Positions 36,009 through 51,000 of a stretch of 64,000 nucleotides of DNA are shown one piece after another; position 1 is the stretch's first letter; each line of letters begins with the position of its first letter. Below the pieces are notes generated by a model. The model was not told where the DNA came from, ran no database searches, and saw only the letters and a list, made by a program, of their open reading frames with translations. Where the stretch lies: assembly GCA_029207755.1 (NCBI GenBank), contig JARCOQ010000016.1, forward strand, positions 10,092,501 to 10,156,500, written 5' to 3'. The position numbers and the translations under genes are program-made. Origin of the DNA: Chamaea fasciata (taxonomy: Eukaryota > Chordata > Aves > Passeriformes > Sylviidae).

Positions 36009-39000
36009 CTGCACAAAAAGGGAACAGCGAGTTTAGCTTAGCGGCCGGGCCGGGGCCGGCTCATTGGCTCGGGAATTCCTGGGCATTTCCTTAGACAGAG
36101 AAGGGAAAGCAAAGATCAACGAGGGCTCCTGGAACAGAGCGGGCCCCTGAGGGCACGAAGGGCTGAACCCAACTGAAGAGCTCGGACTGCTCCTCCTACA
36201 GACCCTGCTTCAGTCCTGCACGAAGTAACAAACCCCGCTGTTCCTGAAGGAGGGAGGACACTGACTGATTTGGGGTCAGATTTCTCGATGCCCCTGGAGA
36301 GCTACTCTGGACTTCAATGTCAAAACACTCAGCAAAATAATTTGGCACCTTAATCATCCACCAGGGAACATCACCTGTGACTCTGAGAAGCAACAGGAAC
36401 AAGGATGGTGTCAAAGGGAGGCAGAAGTTATTTACACCAAGTGCAGATTAAATCTCTCTCCTGTGTAAACAGGGCATGGCATGGTCTTTGCCTCTTCTCA
36501 GGAGGATTTTGTTCAAGCCAAGGTGTCCAAAAGGGACCACAAAATGCTGCATCTCTGCTGACTGACTGCCCTGGCAGCTAGAATTATCAGACCAAAAAAA
36601 TCCCTAGCAGCTCAAAAAAAAGGTAACTGAAAATCTTGTCAGGATTTTGGAAAGCTGATTTATAATATGCCATGACATCCTTTACTGCAGGCCAGCAGCT
36701 GCTCCACATAGGAAGTAATTTAGATCACTTAAATCAACAAAAAAATCCAAATAAATGCCTTGTTTTCAAGCACAGGAGGTGCAGACAGGCATCCTAGAGA
36801 GACTGGGACTCATAACTCAAGCATGAAATCCTGAAGTTAACCCAGAAGTTACTGTAGAAAAGCTCCAGTTGAAGTTCTGAATGACCTGGCAGAGGGGGAA
36901 GCAGCCCCCGAGTTCAGCCTGCCCTGCTCCTGAGCCCCCAGAGCCTGCAGGATCTGTGTCCTGGGACACTGCACAAGGCACCTGCAATCCCACCCTGGGC
37001 TGGCCTGGCACTGACCAGGAGTTAAACCACACAACCCCAGGATGGGCTGGGCTGGAAGGGACCTTAAATCCCATGCCATCCCACCCTCTGCCACGGGCAG
37101 GGACACTTCACCATCCCAGGCCCCTGGAGCAGCTGCTGTGGGATGCAGTGACACGGGGAGGGAGCGTTTGTGACACAGGACAGTGCAGTGACATTGGGCA
37201 CAGCAGGAGCTGCACGGAACACGGAGCCACTTCTGGATTCTCTGTACACGGAGACAGCACAAGGTGACAGTGGCCAGGAGACACCAAGAGCTTCACATTC
37301 TGCTCTCCAAGGCTTTAGTGGGTTAATGGGAGCAGCAGCAGCCCCTCTCTGGCCATGCCCGAGGGACACACACAGCAGGGCACTGGGGTGGGGGGTTAGT
37401 AGTTAGCACACACATCATTAGCAATTAGCAATTAGCAACAGTGTCGGCCAATCAGGGGCCTTTTCCTTACCATTGCACTTGCCAATACAGTTCCTACTGA
37501 ATGCTGGTCAAACATCTGGATTATTTAATAAAACCTTTGATTAGAATATTCTAGGGCTTCTTACTTGAACACCAAAAATAGAATTTGAGGCATTACTAAA
37601 GTCCAGCACATGGACAAAGGAGTCAACAGTATCCTGAGAACAGAATTCCTGTTCAGGGATTATTATGAGGTTTGCTGGCACCTTCATTTTGTTCCCTCAT
37701 TCCACTTGTTAAGGTTCAAATTAAAAACAGCAGCTGCACGTTGTGAATTAGTGGGTCTGTGAGTGCTGGTATGTGCAGGTGTGAATATTAGAGCAGACAC
37801 TCTGATGTGACAGGTGGTGGTGTTAATTCAGATTATTAATCCTTTAAAAACACACTGATCTGGAAAAGGTGAATGTTTTAGCATGGAGTGTACTGCTGCA
37901 GGTGTCATTTTAACCCCTCCCCAAGGGGATTTCAGCTGGATCTTCTGGGTCCCTTCACCAGTTTTGGAGAGAATCCTCCCTGAGCAGCTCTCCTTTTCCC
38001 ATGCTGTGTTCACAGCACACACCTGGGCCAAGCTGCTCTGCTCTGCACTCCCCTCTGGCAGGTGCCTGCCGTGCCCAATTCTAATGAAGCAGCCCCAGCT
38101 GGATGTTAATTACAAGACAAGGATTTCTCCCATTACACTGGGGTAAAACAAACCCTCCCTGTCTGCTATCATTGAAGCAATTTCCTCAGAACCAGGAAAA
38201 CCCTAAAATGAAAATAAATACGGTCAAACTATGAAACGCTTGGAAATTTAGATGAAGTCTTCCCTTGAAGTTTGATTCATTAGCACAGCTGCTGCTGTTA
38301 ACTTCATTGTAAAGTGCTGTCAAGATTCAGAGCCCAGCCTCACTTCTGACTTCAGCTTGGGAATAAATTATCCTCATATTTTAAATATACTGACAAAAGT
38401 ACAACCAGGAGGAGTCAGTTATTTTAAAAATCAAAGCTCCTCTTTAGTTGCTTAAGCAGCTCATTTACTGCTGGTTTCACCATGGAATCCCGTAAGGGGC
38501 AGGGACACCTCCCACCATCCCAGGTTCCTCCAAGCCCCATCCAACCTGGCCTTGGACACATCCAGGGGTAGTCACAGCTTCCCTGGGCAACCTCTTTCTC
38601 CAATCAACTAAAACCCCCAAACCTAAATGATTTCCAGCCTGACTTCTCAATCCAGTACCGATTTCAGTGTCCTGGCTGCAAGCAGGTGAACCTTGAGCTA
38701 ACTCAGGCAGGCAGCCCTGACTTCCCAGCCTGCTGGGCAGGTGTTCCCTCATCCTCACACCTGGGCAGGGGAAGTGAGTGGAGGTGTGCAGGAGCTGAGG
38801 CTGAGCAGGGAGGCTGGAAGCCAACTGGTGCAGATGCTGCTGGGGCTGTTCTGCCACTGCTTTAGGCACATCAGCCTGGATTTTGCCAAAAAAACCTCTC
38901 CAAGTGCTTAAAAATAGCTGCAAAGCTAAAGTGAGAGCTACACTGAAACGTAACCACAAACCACCAAATTGCAGGGAAAATGGTATTTGCCTGCACTGAG

Positions 39001-42000
39001 GAGAACAAGCCTGTTGGAAACTCATCACTCATCACACCTGAGCTGGGGACTAATTCTGGGAGCCTGGTGTGAAGTGTTAATTCTTTCCAGGGACTTAAGG
39101 AATAACTCAATGTTGACAGGCCCACTGTAATGGAGCAGCAGAGGCCTCAGAGCCCCTGGCAGGCAGAATGCTATGGAGGGACAAGGTACAGAGCTGGCAG
39201 AGCACATGTCCCATGGAGGGACGAGGACACAGAGCCGGCAGAGCACAATTCCAAGCTCAAGCTACAAACAGGAGCAGCTCAGCTGCAGTTGCAGTTTCTG
39301 TGAGTACAAACCTTATTCGCAGTAACCATCCCCACCTGTGAAGGCATTGGGGTAGAGCTGTTAGGCAACGAAATGGATACTCTGCATTCCAATACATTAG
39401 TCTAATTCTAGAGAAGCTGCAGTGTCATGGGAAAGTTTCAACCATTATTAATTATAAGTAGATTTAAAAGCATTAGTCTCCCACACTCAGTATATCTCTC
39501 CCTTCAGAATTTCCCGGAATAAGCAGCGACTCAGCAGGAAAACATTCCAAAATCTGCTGGTTTTGAACGGCCTCAGCAATTACATTAAAAAAAAAATAAA
39601 CTGTATTAGCTATCTTTATTAAAGAAACATTGTCCCAATCAAATTGGTAACTACAAGCTTCATGAAGCTTCTGTGAGAAGACAAAAAGTTTCTCTTTATT
39701 TCACGATTGTCTTAAAACAAGGACTGCACTTAAAATGTGAAGATATTGACCTAAGAAATAGAGTTTAATACAGGTGATTCTTCAGCCTCTGGATGTCCAA
39801 CTTAAATGCACATCAGAGGGCTCTGTTCTCATAAGGTAAAACATTCTCTGCATGTTTTGCCCACTGGAACACGAGTCAGTGACCACTTGTGCCCTTTTCT
39901 TATCTCAGTATGTGCTGAAATCCACCATCCTTGGCTACATCTTCTCCCTCCTCTAAATATTTGCTTTTTGGCAACAGATGTACAAGCAGAATTGACTGCC
40001 AAGATGCTGAGCTGGAGACAGCCCCAGCGAGCTGCTGTCACAGTGTCCAGTTTTCTTCCAAACAGGAAAAAATAAATAATAAAAGTTCATCTCCACTTGC
40101 CCCCAAACACTTCTGCCTCAGGAACGACACCCTGGCGTGCAGAGCAGCTGGGTGGGCATTTCAGTGGAAATGAGCTATCGAGTATTTGAACTGTGATTTG
40201 TGCTCTTTAGTCTCCCCCCAGCTCCAGGTACTATTAACCCCAGCTCCAGGCATTCTTTAAACCCCAGCTCCAGACAATATTAACTCCCCAGCCACAGGTA
40301 CTATTAACCCCAGCTCCAGGCATTCTTTAAACCCCAGCTCCAGGCACTATTAATCCCAGCTCCAGGCTCTGTTTTAACCCCAGCTCCAGGCACTATTTTA
40401 ACCCCCAGCCCCAGGCAGTATTTCCCGCACTGCCAGCGCCAGGAGAGGAGCTGTCACACTCACCTGTGACGATTTTGGACGCCGTTTGGGCGGGGTTTGC
40501 CGTCCCGTCCGCAGGCAGCTGCGAGGGGGGGTGAGGAGGAGGAGGAACGCTGGGTCTGTTGCGGGGCTTGGGCACGGGCCGGGGCCGGGGCAGGGTGCCG
40601 CTCTGAGGTACGGAGGGAGCCGGGCAGGGCTCGGGGGGCACGGCCGGGGCGCTGCCCGGGCGCTTCCCCAGCGGCGGCGTGTCGGGAGGAGTGGGAGTCT
40701 GCGGCAGGGAGCAGCAGGGCTGGTCCGCTCCCTGCTCCCCGGGAGATGCTTGGCTGCCTTTGGGCTGCAGGGGGGGAGTCGCCTGCGTCGGGGGCTGCGG
40801 GGGAGGGTGGCTGGGGGCTTGGATTGGGGACAGGCTGCTGGAGTATCTCCGAGGTGCAGAAACCTGCGAAGGGGAGGAGGTCTGGGCTGCTCCTTGGTTT
40901 GCGTGTTGGGCAGGAGGAGAGGAGCTTCTGGCCGGTGGTTTTGGAGAGACAGAAGGTGGCTGAGCAGCTGGGGAAGAGCTTTGGCTGCCTGGCTGCCCCG
41001 GGGGGGGGTTGGCTGGTTTGGGGGGGGCTGGTGCCGGCTTCTTCACAGCTGCGGAGAGAAGAGGGGAGATCCCAGCATCAGGGACAGGACACGGGGAATG
41101 GCTTCCCACTGACAGGGATGGGGTTAGATGGGATATGGGGAGGCACTGCCCCCTGGGAGGGTGGGCAGCCCCTGGCACAGGGTGCCCAGAGAAGCTGTGG
41201 CTGCCCCTGGATCCCTGGCAGTGTCCAAGGCTAGGCTGGACAGGGCTTGGAGCAGCCTAGGACAGTGGGAGGTGTCCCTGGCCATGGCAGAGGACAGAAC
41301 AATGTGAGTTTTAAGGTCCCTTCCAACCCAAACCATTTTGAAATTCTACAATTCCAAACCAAGCTCCCAAAGAAAACAATTAGCAGCACAAAATACCCTC
41401 GGATATGTTATCAAATGGTGCATTATCAAGTACAAGCATTTACTGATCAATAGCTTTTGAGAGTTTGTTAAACAGCACTGGTGACACTGTCACCATTCAG
41501 AGAGTCCAAAAGTCCCAGCTGCTTTACAGCCAGGCCTTGGGGACAAGCCAACAGATTAAACAGCTGTCTGTATAAGGGTAGAGATGCTGATAAAGATATT
41601 TTAGCAGCATTTCTGCCGTACATCAAGGCTTGGAAGACAGTGGCTTGAAAAGCAAACACACCTCTCCTCAGGGCGTGGGGACTGGGACCAGCAGCGTTCT
41701 GGGGCTGGCTGACAGAGAGCTGGGAGGTGCTGGGGGCTGCCTGGCCCGGGGCAGGCCCTGCCTGGCTGCCGTTCCTCACGGGGGGAGGAGTGCCTGCAGA
41801 CGTGCTGTCCTTGGCTTTGGAGGTGCTGCAAATGAAAAAACCCACATCAGAGATGGCTGTGACGTGCCTCGCCTGGCTCAGCTGCAGCTGTGCCATTACA
41901 AACCGTGCTGTGGATCAGATATTAGGGAACAATTTTCATGGAAAGCATTGTCAAGCCCTGGCACTGGTGCCCAGGGAAGTGGTGGAGTCACAGTCTCTGA

Positions 42001-45000
42001 AGTGTTCAAAAAACACGTGGAGTGGCACATGAGGACATGGTTCAGTGCTGGGTTGATGGTGCTGATGGAAGATGAGCCAGCTGAGGTGGTTCTTGGCAGG
42101 GTCCCCTCCTGTGGCTGTGCACCTGCAGGCTTCTCTCACTTCTCTGCACTTAGAGTCACCTGCAGCAATTTAGCCCTCTAAAGGACAGACCTTCCTCACT
42201 TCCATTGGCACTTTGCAATCCCCATTTCTCCAGATGCTGCTCATAAATTGTGAGTACCTGCACGGAGGCCATGCAGATTTTAAGTGCAACTTTCAGACCA
42301 GGTTTTGTTTCAGTTGCCTCTGCCACAAAAGCCATCTGTGGAGGAAATATTGGTCTGCAGGGGATTTCCAAACGAGCTGGTTTTGTAAACAAGCTTTGTG
42401 CACAAGAGTCAGTGCTGCATCAAAGCTCGTGGTGGGGTTTCACCCTGAGATGCTGAGGCTGACATTTGGAGGCACTGCAGGCTTCACACGTGGTTTGTCA
42501 CAGCTCTCACACCTGAAGAGCTGAGAGCAAAGTGCTGTTTCCACCTCACAGGAGGAAGTCAGGCTGCTGCAGTCAGCCTTGGAGGCCAGGGACACAACTG
42601 CAGAGCATCAAGAGAAATTAAATAGCAAAGAGCCTGTGAACCTACTTGTTCTAAAGAAACTAATCCTGAAATATGCTAAACTGACTGCCAGTGTTCCAGT
42701 CAGCAAGTCTGCTCATCACTAACACTTGCTACAGACAAATAAACAAAACAAGACATATCCAGATAACGTGTACAAGAAACAACAAACAAGACCAACAGGT
42801 TTCTGGTATTGCCACTGTAGGTTTTGCTCCTTCAGCAGCAAACTGGTATCACCTGTGTGCACATCTCTAGAACACAACCTGGGAAGGTCAGTGTGGGCAG
42901 CAGAAATAGTCTGTATCTGTATTTTTCCCCATCATTTTTTCCCCCAAGAATTCCACTACCTTAGAAGATAAACTCCAGAACAGACAGAACTACGTATGTT
43001 GTATCAGAAGATGAACACCCAGAACCATGGATGTTATAAGACCACTTCTGGAACATCCAGAACTGTGTGTGCTATTTCAGAAGCCCAATTCTGGAACATC
43101 CAGAACCGTGTGTGTTATTTCAGAAGGCCAATTCTGGAACATCCAGAACCGTGTGTTATTTCAGAAGGCCAATTCTGGAACATCCAGAACCGTGTGTGTT
43201 ATTTCAGAAGGCAAATTCTGGAACATCCAGAGCCATGTGTGTTATTTCAGAAGTCCAGATCTGGAACACCCAGAACTGTGTGTGTTATTTCAGAAGGCCA
43301 GTTCTGGAGCCATATCCATGGCAGGAGATCTCCTGCACGACCCTGCTGCCCACAGCTGCCAGGGCACATCCCTGGGGTAGGGATGCCCGCCCCAGGTGAC
43401 ACCAGTGTGCTGCCGGAGCCGCTGCCAGGCCGCCACCAGCGCAAGCCGTGCCTCTTACCTGGCCTCCTCAGTGCCTGGAGCGTGGGGCTGCTCTGCTGGG
43501 GCAGCAGGGGGAGCAGGGGCAGCCCCGGGGCCGGGCTCAGCCCCGGCAGGCGGGCAGGGCTGCTCGGCCACCGGCTCGCAGGGCGGCAGCGGCGGCTGGA
43601 AGGCGGGAGATGTGAGCTTTCTGTTTACAGTGCCACATCGCCGCGGGGTCGCGGGGAACTCCAGCACCTTCACACCAAAGCTACAGAGAGAAGAGAGAGT
43701 GAACACACAGCAGGCAGCCACCCCCCAGGGGCTGCGGCAGCAGCAGCAGGACTCCGGGTGTCCCAGCCCACCCCAGACAAACCCCGACATGCAAAGCAGC
43801 GACGAGGAAAGCTCGGCTGGCTGCACGACACCACGATGTTAAAGCTTCCACTGGCTGCAGGACACCAGCAGGGTTAAGACATGCAACGGGATTTGGCTTA
43901 TCCCCACACAGGGATAAGCTAAACGTCAGGGAACAAACTACTCAATTACATTTGGAGACAAACACTGATGACAATGAGGTCAGAGCACTCAGAATCTCAC
44001 ATGTAAATACAGACGGTTCCTGACATACCACAGGAGCTCCTGACTAAAGGGGTTTTGCCACATGAATTTTGTTTCTGTCACACACTAAGTTGCAGCAGAG
44101 GTTCAAAAAAAAGTTACTGGATACAGGCAGTGATTTTGGGGGTTGGAATGAGAGATCTTTACAGTCCTTTCCAACTCAAATCATTCTATTTGTGTTTCAA
44201 GGAGAACAATGGAGAAACAGACCCCAACTCTTAACAGATTTTAGAATACATACAGCACATTCATTCTAGAAATCATTTTATTCTTGTTGTGTTAAACACT
44301 GAATCTTGAACTGACTTTCTTCTTCCTCTGTGAGTGCTGACAAATTTGCATGTGGCTGGTCAGAGCTAAGAGGTAACAACTTAATATTTGCATCAACAGC
44401 TCGAAACAAGCACATCACTTGAATACTCATGATGAGTGATAAGAATGAACGTTACACTACATGTTATATGGGAAACAGCACATTTTACTGGGAGTTTTTA
44501 GCATTCTACTGCTTGCTGTGGCAATACTGTACCATCATCAACTCAGAAGTCTTATCATGAAGGCACCAGGTAACACCACCTCAGCTTATGGGCTTTGAAA
44601 GAGAAGCCATGGAATACCAGAAGTTAGAGACTGAGAGATGCTACTGCAGACACTTCTGTTCCACTGAATCCTAGACCACCCCCATCTGTACCAGAACGGA
44701 AACTGGGAGCAGCAGGATCTGCTTGGGATTTATCATGCAGGAGTGTAACTGGAAGGAAGTAACAGCACATTACCTTTGAGCCATCCTCAGGCTGCAACAA
44801 CAGGAAATAAATCACTATTGTTACCTACAGCATTTCCATGGAATTCCTCTCCTGACACCAGTGAAGGTGTCTGCTTGAAGCCTCACTGGAAGAGGGTTAT
44901 AATGGACCCCCAAGGTGAGAATTCCACGTACCTTTCCTTCTTCAGCAAATCCCCTTCCATCACAGTCATGCTCAAAGGCCTCTTCCTCTCCAGGGTCCCA

Positions 45001-48000
45001 CATTCATAGTCATTCCCAGTGTGTGACAAGTGATTGGAATTTACAGCAGGAACTGCCACGAATGCCCCAGACACATTGAAATCTTCATCTGGAAGAGGAC
45101 AGATAGAATGAATGCCTCCTAAGACACACATCCCAAGGGGAGCCTCCCTGCACAGCACTGCCCTGAGTGACCTGCAGGGTAATGTGAAACTGCTGAGCTG
45201 TGGCAGGAACTCACCTCCAGGGAAGAACCAGTCTGCATGCTGAATGATGGGCTCAATAACTGCTACCACATGCACTGAAGTGGCTGCTGCCATTTCAGCA
45301 AGGGATCTGCAGGACAGATTTGAAGGACACTTTATTCACAGTTCCATCAAAGTAAAGAAATAAAAATCAATTCAGACTACCTAAATAACAACTCAGGCTA
45401 AGCATGATGGATCAACTCCTCAGTACCAGAGAAAGAACAACTGTGCTGGACTCCAGACTATTCAGGAACATTGACAGCTTTTGGAAACACCCCTAAAAAC
45501 CTTCCTGCCTCAAAGGACCCGGAGGCATGGGCTGAAAGAACACTGGAAATATTTTTTAGGTAAACAGTCTGTTGCTGTGAATACACTAAATGATTTAAAC
45601 CTGCCAATTCTGCAGCTTCACCCAGTTCTGCTTTGTAGCTTTTTAAAAAGAACTCACCCTTCATTCTTTGCCCACAACAAGTTGGGGCCCAAGACTATGG
45701 CGATGTTGCTCGGTGTCATTTTGTTAACATCACTGTTCTGGGCAAGCTTGGCTAAAAATTTGATTAAATACCTTCAAAAAGGAAAGAAATAATTAAAAAG
45801 CAGGAACCACGAGCATTTCTTGTTGAAAGCAAGTAAATAAAAATCCAAGAACTTGTAAAGAGAGCTCCCAACAACACGGAAATGAGATGAGCAGCCTCCT
45901 TGCTTGGCAGCTGCCCAAAGCTTCTGCTCCTGAATCATGAAAGTTGAACTGGGTAGCAAAGAAAGCAGCTCCCATCTTAGCAAAACAGAACCACAGGAAT
46001 GTTATACTTCCAGAGAAAAAGGTTTAGTTTCAGGTCCTGTAATGGAAATTCCATGCTTCTAGGAATCACCAGAGCTGGTTTTGTTCCGGTTCATTTCCAA
46101 AACGCAAAACCAAAAGGAAAAACGTGATGTTTAAGATAGATCCAGGTGATTTCTAAGGCTGGAAACTGCAGCAAAGAGCAGAGTGTGAGCCATAAATAGA
46201 AAGGCTCTGTGCATCCCTATGTCCTGACAGTCAACAGAGAATTAATCTGAGGACACCACCTATGCATGGCCACTGCTGCATGAAATAAGAGGCATTTTTA
46301 AGAATCTCAGTGAATTTGGCCAAGAAAAGCAAACCTGGATTTGAGTTGAGTTTAATTGGCTTTGAGGGGCACAGCAGCTGAGCTAAGAGATGTTCACACC
46401 TACCTGAAGTTAACACGGTAATGCTCAGGTAATCTGTTACAAATCCTCCATAACTCTTGGAGCTTCTTATCCTGGTCCTGAATACTGAAGGGACAAAAGG
46501 ATGCCATGACATTTTACTTTGAGGGCAGAAATTAATTGTATAAACTTCCATTTATGCCAAATAAATGTTTTGTACTCAGTAACCAGCTTGTCGGATTTTT
46601 GAATTATCTCCACCTGCAACAAAACTGCTTGAGCATCAATACTGTGCAGCCAGCAGCCTGAAGCAGCCCTAATAGTTAAATAAAGTAGATATTTCACCAC
46701 ATTTTGTGCAATCTGTATTAAGATATTTATTATTTAAAATAATTTGTTGCACAAAATAGCCATTAGTGAAACAGTAAGTGTGTGAGCTTGGTTGTTTCTT
46801 TTGAATTCATCTATGAAGAATCAAACTGAATAGAAATACGCAGCACTACTTCCTCTACAGCTGTTTCTGGCATGCTTACTTTGCAGCTTGTGTCCACTCC
46901 TCGTACAGGCTGTAGGTCATGAGAGGCTCTGGCAGCTCCCGCAAATAGGATTTCAGGGCACCTGCAATGCAGACAGGGACAGGTCGACTCCTCAGCCACT
47001 GCACCCAGGCTTCAGGGAAAATCCTGCCCTCACATCTGCAGTTTTATCTGGGCAATAAATTCCAGCTGCCAGGGGAAGTGGCAAGAGCTGACACTTGCCC
47101 AGCGGAACTGCTCAGATGTTAACACAAAGGGTCTGTCAGTAATTAGTGCAATTAGAAACATGCTGTAAAACTCTGAATCATCTCTTCAGGACACAGGAAT
47201 ATAAAGATGAATTGAAGGTCTACTACACACAGCTCACATCTACCTTGACCATGTTAACGCACCTGTCATGAGAGATGTGACAGGTGGGTCATTCTGATCA
47301 CCTGAATTTCACACACCATTGTCACAAATACATCAGGTGTGATCAGCACGGGCACCCTACACTTGTCTGCGTCAAACTGTGCAGTGAACCTTCAGCTGAT
47401 TGTCACTTCTCCCAGTTTTACTGTGGAGATCAACACCTGCACAGCACAAAGTTGTGCTGTATCAATTTACACCTGGTTTGGATTCACAACACTCCCAATA
47501 CCTGCAACAGCGTGGGGATCTGAGTAAAACTCATCAAGCTGGGAAGTGGAACAGTCCAGGGCAGCTTTCAGCTTTTTTAACTTGGAGGCTCCAGCAGCAA
47601 TTCTGAACAAGCCCTGCACCACAGAAATAAAATGTATTGATTGGTAACCACACACTAGCACAAGCATGGAACAGCACCAGTTTAACAACAGCCTCTTTCA
47701 GAACATTCCAGCTTTGGTGCCTTCCCCTGACAGTCATGACCCAGCTGGCCCTTCATGTGTCCTGTCACTGCCCCCTTACCATGGCTCAGTTCTTTCCCAC
47801 CCCTAATTTCCATTGTATGTGCATCCACCCGAGATACTTCACACACTGCTGAGCTTATTCTGTGGCAAAACATGTCCCAACTACTTACTGACAAAATTAG
47901 TTAGGCAACATGCTAACAAACAGAATGAGCTTCACTGGGCCCTTTTCCCCCCATTCCTGCAATCTGGAGTCACCCACCTCCTCTCTCATCCCTGTTTCCA

Positions 48001-51000
48001 GGAGCATCATGACACAGGCTTCGATGGGAACGGCGATTTCCCGCCCGCTGCGCTTGAGATGCTCTTCCAGGGGAGTCCCAAAAGCTGGCTTTTCAGTCCA
48101 TTTGTCTAAGTTGGAGAGCATCAAAGCACTGAGCAGGATTTCTACCAAACCCCTGAATTATAGCCCAGGCAAGAAGAGAGGAAAGCCTCTAGTACAGCAC
48201 AGAAACGTTCAGACTACAGCAGGAGTTTTACAGCCCTTGATTGGTAAAGTCCCTTGGGTCATAAGCAAAGAGAAAATAAGGCTGCTGGTGGTCAAGAAAA
48301 AAATACTTCTGCATCTTTCTGGAGGGAATATCACATACAAATCCTGTGCATAACTGGGATTATAAACAACAAACCTCAACAAGTGCCAGCACAAGGCTGC
48401 ACGTTCCAGTTACGCTGATTTGGCTCCAGTCTGCAAAAATCTGTGAGGAAAATTTTGTCCAGACTGCACGACCTGGGCTGATTTTTGTTTTAACTGTATT
48501 TAAGGTGAATAAAATCTGAGCTGTTAATAAAAAAAAATACTCCTTAAATTTGATTCCTTAAATCAGCAAATTACAATGGATGTTAACAGCCCCAGGGTAT
48601 CACATCAGAACTACCATGGTAACAGCCCAGCACTGTAACATTCAAATTCTCAATTTAATTCTTCAACTCTTGTTTAACTCCAATTAGCACAAATTTCTCC
48701 AAATTGAATGTGAATTTCCCCTCTCCTACAATTTACCTTCTGACCCATTTCTGCTATTTTAACTGAAAAAAAATGCAGATGTAAAAGGTTATTGTTAGTA
48801 CAGATGTGTTATTTCTTTTATGTGGAAAAGAGGCCAAGAAAGACAAAAACTTCAGAGGACTTCAAAGAGTGCTCTGAAGGCAAAGTGTTTCTGCAGAGGA
48901 TTTAATTCACCCCTTTTCTTCACAAAACCACATCAATCAGGTCCCCTGTCAGGTTTTAGTCCCTCTCATTAATATGCCATGAGATGCACATGACATTTCC
49001 CAACCTTTGCAAGTTACAGCAAACCTTAGGAAAAGAAACCTCAGTAGTTGTTCAAAGTCCCAGCTCCCATCCCTGGGAGTGTCCCAGGCCAGGCTGGACA
49101 GGGCTTGGGGCACCCTGAGATCATGGAAGGTGTCCCTGCCCATGGCAGGGCTGGGCCTTAGGGTCCCTTCCAACCCAAACATTTGTGGGATTTTAATTCA
49201 CACTGCAGCTAGAAACACAAGGTGAGACATTCCCTTCATTCAGCCACTTGGCCACCATGTCTCCCAGCCACCTCCCAGGGAGGCCAGTCTGCTCTGAAGC
49301 ATTTGGTGCTCGGCTGCTCTCTACAAACACTCCATGCAAAACCAACAAATTTCAAGCAGCCACATCCACAAGGAACCTTCTGCACAGCCCTGCTGAGCTC
49401 TGCTGCTGTACCAGCATCACCTCTGCATTCCCTCCTCTCCCACCCTGAGTGTAGACAGACCACACCACAGTGCTCCTACTGATTCATGTATTGAATTGGT
49501 TCACCTTTTACAGCCTTCATCAGCTGAAGATACCTGAGCCTTCCTCAGCTCAGATTCTGTTTTCCCTCAGACTCTGTTCACCTGTTTCTCCAAAGATTCA
49601 GGGACAGCACAGCCAATGTTTTGGAGAGTAGTTTCCAAAACACAGAGTTCACCTTCATCCCAAACCACCAGTGGTACACCTGAGAGTCCCCTGACAGTGG
49701 AAGCTTAGCAGCAGTTCCAGTTCTTCTTAGGGAAGAAATGAAGCTGCACAATTCACTTTTTTTAACAGGTGATAATCAGCACAAGAACCCAAAGTCTCCA
49801 TTTCCCAGCATGCAATGCACACTGGGAACGAGGACTGCACAAAATGAGGGGGGAAAAAGAAAAACCAAGCTCCTTAAAATCCATGGAGTTTTCCTGATAA
49901 TCATCTGTAATCACTCCAGAACCAAATCACAATGACACTTTCATTGGCCTGAAGAGCCAGGTGTGACTCAGCAAAAGGGCACAAGGAAAACAGGTGAGCA
50001 AATAGCAAAATCCTTCCTTTACCCTCCTGGGTATCAGAGAGATCCTTAATTAATACTTTATTAGTGTGTTAAACATGGCTGGAGAACTCTGGAGAACACG
50101 AAGATGGAATTATGCTTGGGAATGTAAAATTGTTAAGCAGATCAAAATGGCCTTATTAAATCAGTCTGCATGCAAGAGAATCGAGATAGAGGAGGAGAAC
50201 ATTGTGCAGAGGTGGCACAGGCAAGGAGAAGCATCAGCCAGAGCACAGGTTACTTTACCTTGATGGGCTTGAATTTCGGGTAGGACCTTTTCTATGACTG
50301 CTAATGCTTTTCTATGGTAATCTGCTTGTGCTTCTAATAACTGAGAACAGAAGCCACATTTTAAAAACAAAAAGAGCATTAGCTTCTGATGAGCACATTA
50401 AGACAAGACCAAAGGTTGAGCACACAAAATGTCACGTCTGAGGACTGAGTGTGTGTGCCCAGCTGTGCTGCAGCAGAGCCCAGAGCCCACACTCACCGTG
50501 ACGAAGCAGCGGGCGTACTCCCCCTCCTTGGACACGAAGCTGTACATGTCTGCAGCCAGCTGGTCCTTGGGGAGAGATGCAAACCAGCACATTTACTCAC
50601 CTCCAATCATACAGACAGACACGTTTATTGTGTTTGTTTTGCCTGCAGGAGGTTTGAACTAAGAAGCTGTAATGCACCTGGTTTAAAAATCTTAACTTGG
50701 GTTTATCCAGAGTTGCCCCCTTCAGTCAAGAACACATTGCCATTCAGTCCAGTTATTTATAGCACTCAGAGGAAAGTACTAATAAAAATGGTTTCAGTTC
50801 TCAGTACTCAATGGAGCATTTGCTGTTGAGAAGTGAAAATGAATGTGAGCTGCTCAGAGCTGTGACAGGTCCTGGGCTGGCCCAGCTTCAGTTTCCTCCA
50901 GGTGCCTCCTACTGCCCCAGCTGCTCCATGGCTTGGAGCGCCCAGACACCCTGAAAGCTCACTTATGGCCTGGACACAGCTGGCTCAGACTGAAACTGGA

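Larger units (their letters stand above)
36009..40463 (-). other. ARHGAP17: ARHGAP17 last intron
   Basis: A 4.45-kb AT-richer intron with two CR1 pieces, a 40-bp-scale duplication (39164-39245) and the CCCAGCTCCAGG tandem array next to the upstream exon. No exon was found. Confidence 0.6.

Noticed and set aside
36817..37406. Frames around 37 kb as a possible gene
   Set aside because: They run through a CR1 fragment and intronic sequence of ARHGAP17.
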